Assembly: GCA_905182995.1 (NCBI GenBank)
Contig: CAJJDP010000136.1
Coordinates: forward strand, 236,625 to 300,624
Reading direction: 5' to 3'
DNA from: Paramecium octaurelia
Taxonomy: Eukaryota > Ciliophora > Oligohymenophorea > Peniculida > Parameciidae
DNA: 64,000 nt
A model generated the notes under the pieces. It made no database searches. It saw only the letters and a list, made by a program, of their open reading frames with translations, and was not told the DNA's origin. This document shows, in pieces, positions 59,712-64,000 of this stretch (within the stretch, counting starts at the first letter, position 1; every line of letters begins with the position of its first letter). Both the position numbers and the translations under genes were made by a program.

Positions 59712-60758
59712 ATGGCAGAATTACCAAAATCTTATTTAGGAGCACAAATTATTGAACCTGGAAAACCAATAAAAGTCAATGAAATTCAGGTTCCTGAATT
59801 GCACTAAGGCGAAGTATTGATAAGAGTGGAGGCAGCACCAATTGATTAGCTTGATATTGTGAGTGCTGGACCTGAAAATTACTTACATAAACAATATCCT
59901 TTTGTGCTTGGTGCAGAAGGTTCAGGAGTAATTGTGGCTAAACAGTATATACTATTATTCATATAAGTGAATCGGTATTGAATCTAGAGATAGGACAGAA
60001 AGTATCATTTCTAACGCTTTCATAATTCGGAGCATATGGATAATATTCAGTGGCTCACATCTCTTTAGTGTTGCCTCTTCCAGAGAACTTGAGTTTTGAA
60101 TAAGGAGCCTCTGCCATTGGAAATCCAGTCACAGTGATGTTAATGTTGGAGGAAGCAAAAGAGTTGAAAGCCAAGGCTGTCATAAACACTGCTGCAGCCT
60201 CATCCTTAGGTAGATAATTTCTTAGGTACTTTTAAAATAATGGAATCGAAGTAATAAATATCATAAGAAGAAAAGAACAAGAAAATACTTTGAAATAAGA
60301 TGGAGCCAAATATATTCTCAACTCATCAGATCCAAACTTTTCCAAAGATTTGGAATAATTGATAGCTTAGTTGAAGTATTCAATATAATATTAATTTTAG
60401 TGTATCTCTTTTTTTTGATGCCATTGGAGGAGAAATAACAGGCAAAATTTTTAAATTACTCCCAAGTGGGTCAGCTACATTTATTTATGGAATGCTTTCA
60501 GGCACTAATTTCGAAGTAGATGCAAAGGAAGTCCTTCTAAGAGGGAAGATCATCAAAAACTTTAGTTTATTAACAACCAAGCATGCTTTCAATCCTTTTT
60601 CACATAAAGAGGCTTTGTCAAAACTCTATGAACTATTAGAGACCCAACTACAGACTCATTACCATAAGTAATATACTTTAGATCAAATCAATGAAGCATT
60701 GGAAGATTAAAAGTAAAATGGATCAATAGGAAAAGTCTTAATACGTCCAAATAAATGA
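59712..60758 (+). CDS. zinc-free medium-chain dehydrogenase (quinone/enoyl reductase type)
   Basis: 332 residues after introns 59945-59967 and 60376-60400. GroES-like N-terminal domain (QVPELHQGEVLIRVEAAPID, PFVLGAEGSGVIV), then a Rossmann fold whose nucleotide loop is NTAAASSLGRQFLRYFQNNG. LFFDAIGGEITGKIFKLLPS follows, then a family C-terminus (SIGKVLIRP). No structural zinc cysteine lobe, so it belongs with quinone oxidoreductases or mitochondrial enoyl-CoA reductases; substrate unknown. Confidence 0.87.
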
Positions 60759-61009
60759 ATGTTATTCTGATTTTGGAATTACATATCCTAAATTATTTAT
60801 TCAATTAACATAATTAGAATTAACCTAATTAGGATCAATTTTCCCTAAGTTTTCATAAAATATTAATTACTAAAATTATAATTAATTTCTTAAGATAAGA
60901 TTAGTGCATTTTAATTCAGACATTAATAATCACTATCATATGTGTTCTTACCTACTTACCAATCAAATACTTATTATATTATAGAATTATAAGAATAATA
61001 TAAGAAAAA

Positions 61010-61741
61010 TCATAATTCATTAAGTTGTAATATTTTTCTAGGTCTTACTTTTGGCACAGGTCTATCTATTACGCTAACTATTTCCTCTTCCTTTAGATCC
61101 TTAGTCTCTTAAACACCTAATATTTTTCTTTCAAGAGCTCTAAGAAATATTGAGCTTAATTTTCCTGGAACCTATCTTGCTTTTAAATTTTATTCAATAT
61201 TGGACACATTTGATTAAGACACTGTGTCGAAATTACTTGAGAATGATATTGATTCAGATTCCAGTTTATTTTTGGTCAAAATTTAATCAATAAGTTCATT
61301 TTCAATCTATTTAGATGGAACAGCCGGCTATTGAATAACAACTTAAGATATTGGTGTATTATTATTCTCATTTATATTTTCTCTCTTCATCTCAACAACT
61401 TGATCTTCTTTTTACCTCTAATTCTCCTCTTGCTCAGGGATTGCACAATTATTTTCTGCACTTTTCTCTATTTCTATCACTTGTTAGTCATTAGTTGGCA
61501 GATTTTCTTCTTAATCCACAACTTGAAATATAGGATTTTTATTCGAATTATCTATTTATTCTTCCCTATTGTCTGTGCCTTTGTTTTTCAAACCATCATT
61601 AACATTTTCTATTATTTCCTCTTCATAAATATGACTTATTCTTTTTTTTACTTCTTATACGCTTTTTCTATAAGGAACTCCATCAACTAATGCTAGAGAT
61701 GATTATTCATGCCTTCTTTAACTACAACAATCTTATCCCAT
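61010..61741 (-). CDS. acidic MGQDCC protein, unknown
   Basis: 243 residues, no intron. Starts MGQDCCSQRRHEQSSLALVD, an N-myristoyl plus palmitoyl-type signature. The rest is Glu/Asn/Gln-rich and probably disordered (EEEIIENVNDGLKNKGTDNR), with a more ordered Arg/Lys end (VPGKLSSIFLRALERKI, VIDRPVPKVRPRKILQLNEL). Likely a membrane-tethered adaptor; no family recognised. Confidence 0.65.
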
Positions 61742-62193
61742 TTTTTCTATTTTAATTAAATTTATTACAATTTATAAGATTTACCAATTGCCATAATATA
61801 AATGAGAACCTGAAAGAAATGGAACCGTAGGATTCTTAAATAACTCCATTCCGATGTAAATACATAGTTACTTAAGAAATAAAAATGATAACAATTAGAT
61901 TCTAATCCATATGATGAAAATATTGGTTATAATTAAAATTCATGAATATTAGTTTTGAATTAATACAAATTTTAGGTTTCCTATACGTTAATCAAAAATT
62001 TATGAATTCACGTTAAAATGAATACTGAACATTTTCATTCTTGATTATTTGATTGATTAATAATGACTAAGTTAATTAGAATAAGTTTTCAAAATATATA
62101 TTATTAATCCTTCAATTAAGATTCTTGAATTAAAAAGTCAAGTATTACTATATTTCGTTGAACATAATTTATTATAAATCTTACACTTTCAAA
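61742..62193. other. AT-rich divergent intergenic region
   Basis: 452 bp between divergent genes; no coding seen. Confidence 0.5.
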
Positions 62194-63839
62194 ATGATGT
62201 CAACGCAAAGCCAAGAATAATTGGTCCGATCTAGAGTATAAATCCTATTGGTTAATTTAAACATTGCCTTAGGATCCTTAAATATTGGGTACGTTGTCAC
62301 ATACTTGACATTGTCAATTGATACCCTATTCGCAGTACTGTAAGACTTTATTCTATGTATTTAGAGACATTAAAGACGAAGAAAAAACAGAAAAGCTAAG
62401 TTTGCTTGCTGGAATACTTCCATTAGGTAACGTAGTTGGAGTGTTTGTTGGTTATTTACTAAAATAAAAGTTTACAAATAAACAATGTCTTCACATAGCC
62501 GATCTAATAGGAATAACTAGTTTATTGGCAGTTATCTCAAACTACTATCTTATTGTTATCATAAGATTTGTTCTCGGAGTCTCAAATGGAATATCAAGCT
62601 ATTTGATGCCAGTTTACATAAAGTCAATCTGTCCATAATAATATTTTGGTTAGTTTAGTATGTTTGTTGGATATGGAATAAATACAGGATATGCCATAGG
62701 GCAATTAATGGGGATTGGTTACATAGAGTATTTAAACGAAAATATTCTGTTTTAGCTATTCAGGACCATCTTCGAATTGGTGGAGAGTAGTTTTTTTGTT
62801 CCCGACGGTTATATGCGTCATTCGTTCCTGCATTATGCACTTTGTTTACAATTATGACAGTCCCGAATAATTGATAAAGAGGGGAAACATAGAATAAGCA
62901 AAATATGTATTTTAGCATTAATATATGTAAGGTGATTTGTTAGATCTATAAAGATTAATATGTTGATGAATAATTTGAAAGGTACAAAACATTAGCTGCT
63001 TAATAATAATTATAAAATAATTAATCATTTTGTCACATTTTTTAAAGAAAGAAACTGATTACTTTATAAACTGGGATTATATCGGTATTTCCTAACTTAA
63101 CAATTAGATGTTAGTTTAAATATGGTGTGGAGTATTTGCAGTATTCTATTACAGTGCTTAAATCTTTTCAGATATGACAAATGATGATATAGTATAGAAA
63201 ACCATCTATACTTGTGGTTTGGGATTATCAGGATTTGTGTCTCAGTTTTTTACTATTTGCATGGTCAATAAATTGGGAAACAAATATATCCTAAGTACTA
63301 AATTATACTATTCAAAAGTGATTGGATCTTTTGTTATTGGATCGCTCAATTTAGCTGTTTCCATTATCTCAAAGCACGCTTCAGAAGGAAATGATATTAC
63401 TCTTTTTGTTCTCTTATTACTCTTAATAATGACCTTTGGTTCGACATTAGGTCCTGCTGCTTGGGTAATTGATAATAATTTTACATATATTTAGAGCATT
63501 GTACCATAACTAAATGACTGTGATGGAACATTTGTTGCTACTGAATTTCGATGGGCATTTTAAGCCATTGTTGTATTTTGTTATCCTTTTATGGAAAAGA
63601 ATCTTTAAGTATTTGGAGCTTTCTTATTGTTTGCTATTATCGACTACTTGTATTTCATCTATTGTCACTTCTTCTTGATAGATGGTAGAGGGAAAACCAA
63701 CAATGAAATTATAGCAGCCTATCATAATAAATTTTCCTATGCAATTGTTCCAATACCAAATGAATAAGCAGAAAATCCATAATCAGATTTATCATAGAGG
63801 CAATAATAAGGCAACTTTACTAACCAAAGAGAACAATGA
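62194..63839 (+). CDS. major facilitator superfamily transporter, sugar-porter type
   Basis: 515 residues after four introns of 22-28 nt (one starts GTG). Twelve-helix membrane transporter. Helix 1 is ILLVNLNIALGSLNIGYVVT; LAGILPLGNVVGVFVGYLL and RFVLGVSNGISSYLMPVYIK follow, the latter with the sugar-porter pattern before the central loop. The second half includes IWCGVFAVFYYSAQIFSDMT, IGSFVIGSLNLAVSIISKHA and LLLLLIMTFGSTLGPAAW, where sugar porters carry the G-P-x-x-W element. The C-terminal tail is Gln/Asn-rich. Substrate cannot be read. Confidence 0.85.
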
Positions 63840-64000
63840 TTAACTAATATAATATAATTCGATTTAATAATTTGTATTGTATTGGTACAAAACAATAAAT
63901 ATCCTATTCAATTACAATATTAAAGGGTGTATTTTCTTTATAATTATTTAATTGGATTCTAAAATTTAAAAAAAATTTATTCTCATTTCAAAGCGATCTA

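Noticed and set aside
61331-61690. 119-codon plus-strand frame rich in Phe, Ile and Leu resembling a membrane protein
   Set aside because: Antisense of the acidic, Glu/Asn-rich MGQDCC protein; the hydrophobicity is the mirror of acidic codons.

Overview
The window looks like ciliate nuclear DNA, most likely a macronuclear assembly of a Paramecium species. Reading frames stay open only if TAA and TAG are read as glutamine and TGA is the sole stop. Introns are 19-32 nt, mostly GTA...TAG, and removing them restores frame at nearly every gene. The DNA is very AT-rich, genes are close together on both strands, and there is a trichocyst matrix protein gene and a cysteine-periodic surface-antigen gene, both typical of Paramecium. 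All gene models were made by hand from the sequence; where start, introns and stop are all proposed, the spliced length was checked to be a multiple of three.

Layout. 0-14 kb: a surface antigen running off the left edge, a small secreted protein, a zinc transporter, a tRNA 2'-O-methyltransferase (TRM7/FTSJ1) with an over-long intron, several uncharacterised proteins (one with a myristoylation signature) and V-ATPase subunit c''. 15.7-20 kb: secretory genes Rab1 and SEC63, then a zinc-finger/UIM protein. 20.8-29 kb: a trichocyst matrix protein, an AT-rich stretch with broken-looking coding, a protein disulfide isomerase, a mu-class GST, small unknown genes and a two-HMG-box protein.

30.2-32.9 kb: an exact 1,334-bp direct duplication around a single N, best explained as two unmerged overlapping contig ends. 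32.5-43.4 kb: two CDP-alcohol phosphotransferase genes, cyclophilin H, a CCCH zinc-finger protein, a Nopp140/SRP40-like protein, the basal-body protein CCDC61/VFL3, a TPR protein with an in-frame TGA, a DUSP-like protein and tRNA-Lys(UUU). 44-50 kb: arginase, a WD40 protein, a divergent histone H3, PEX11 and a multi-RING protein with a possible OTU-like N-terminus.

50-51 kb holds the most unusual signal: two related 68/69-nt tRNA-like sequences on the minus strand, 800 bp apart, each ending in a T-run and differing by base-pair-preserving changes. 51-64 kb: a coiled-coil protein, the U-box ligase UBE4/UFD2, a low-complexity protein, a centrin-like EF-hand protein, a quinone-reductase-type dehydrogenase, an acidic MGQDCC protein and an MFS transporter.

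The genes do not form one pathway. Loose themes are secretion and ER (Rab1, SEC63, PDI, V-ATPase, trichocyst matrix), phospholipid synthesis (two CEPT-type genes), cilia and basal bodies (VFL3, centrin-like) and ubiquitin (UIM, DUSP, multi-RING, U-box). No virus-derived element, CRISPR array or intact transposon was seen.
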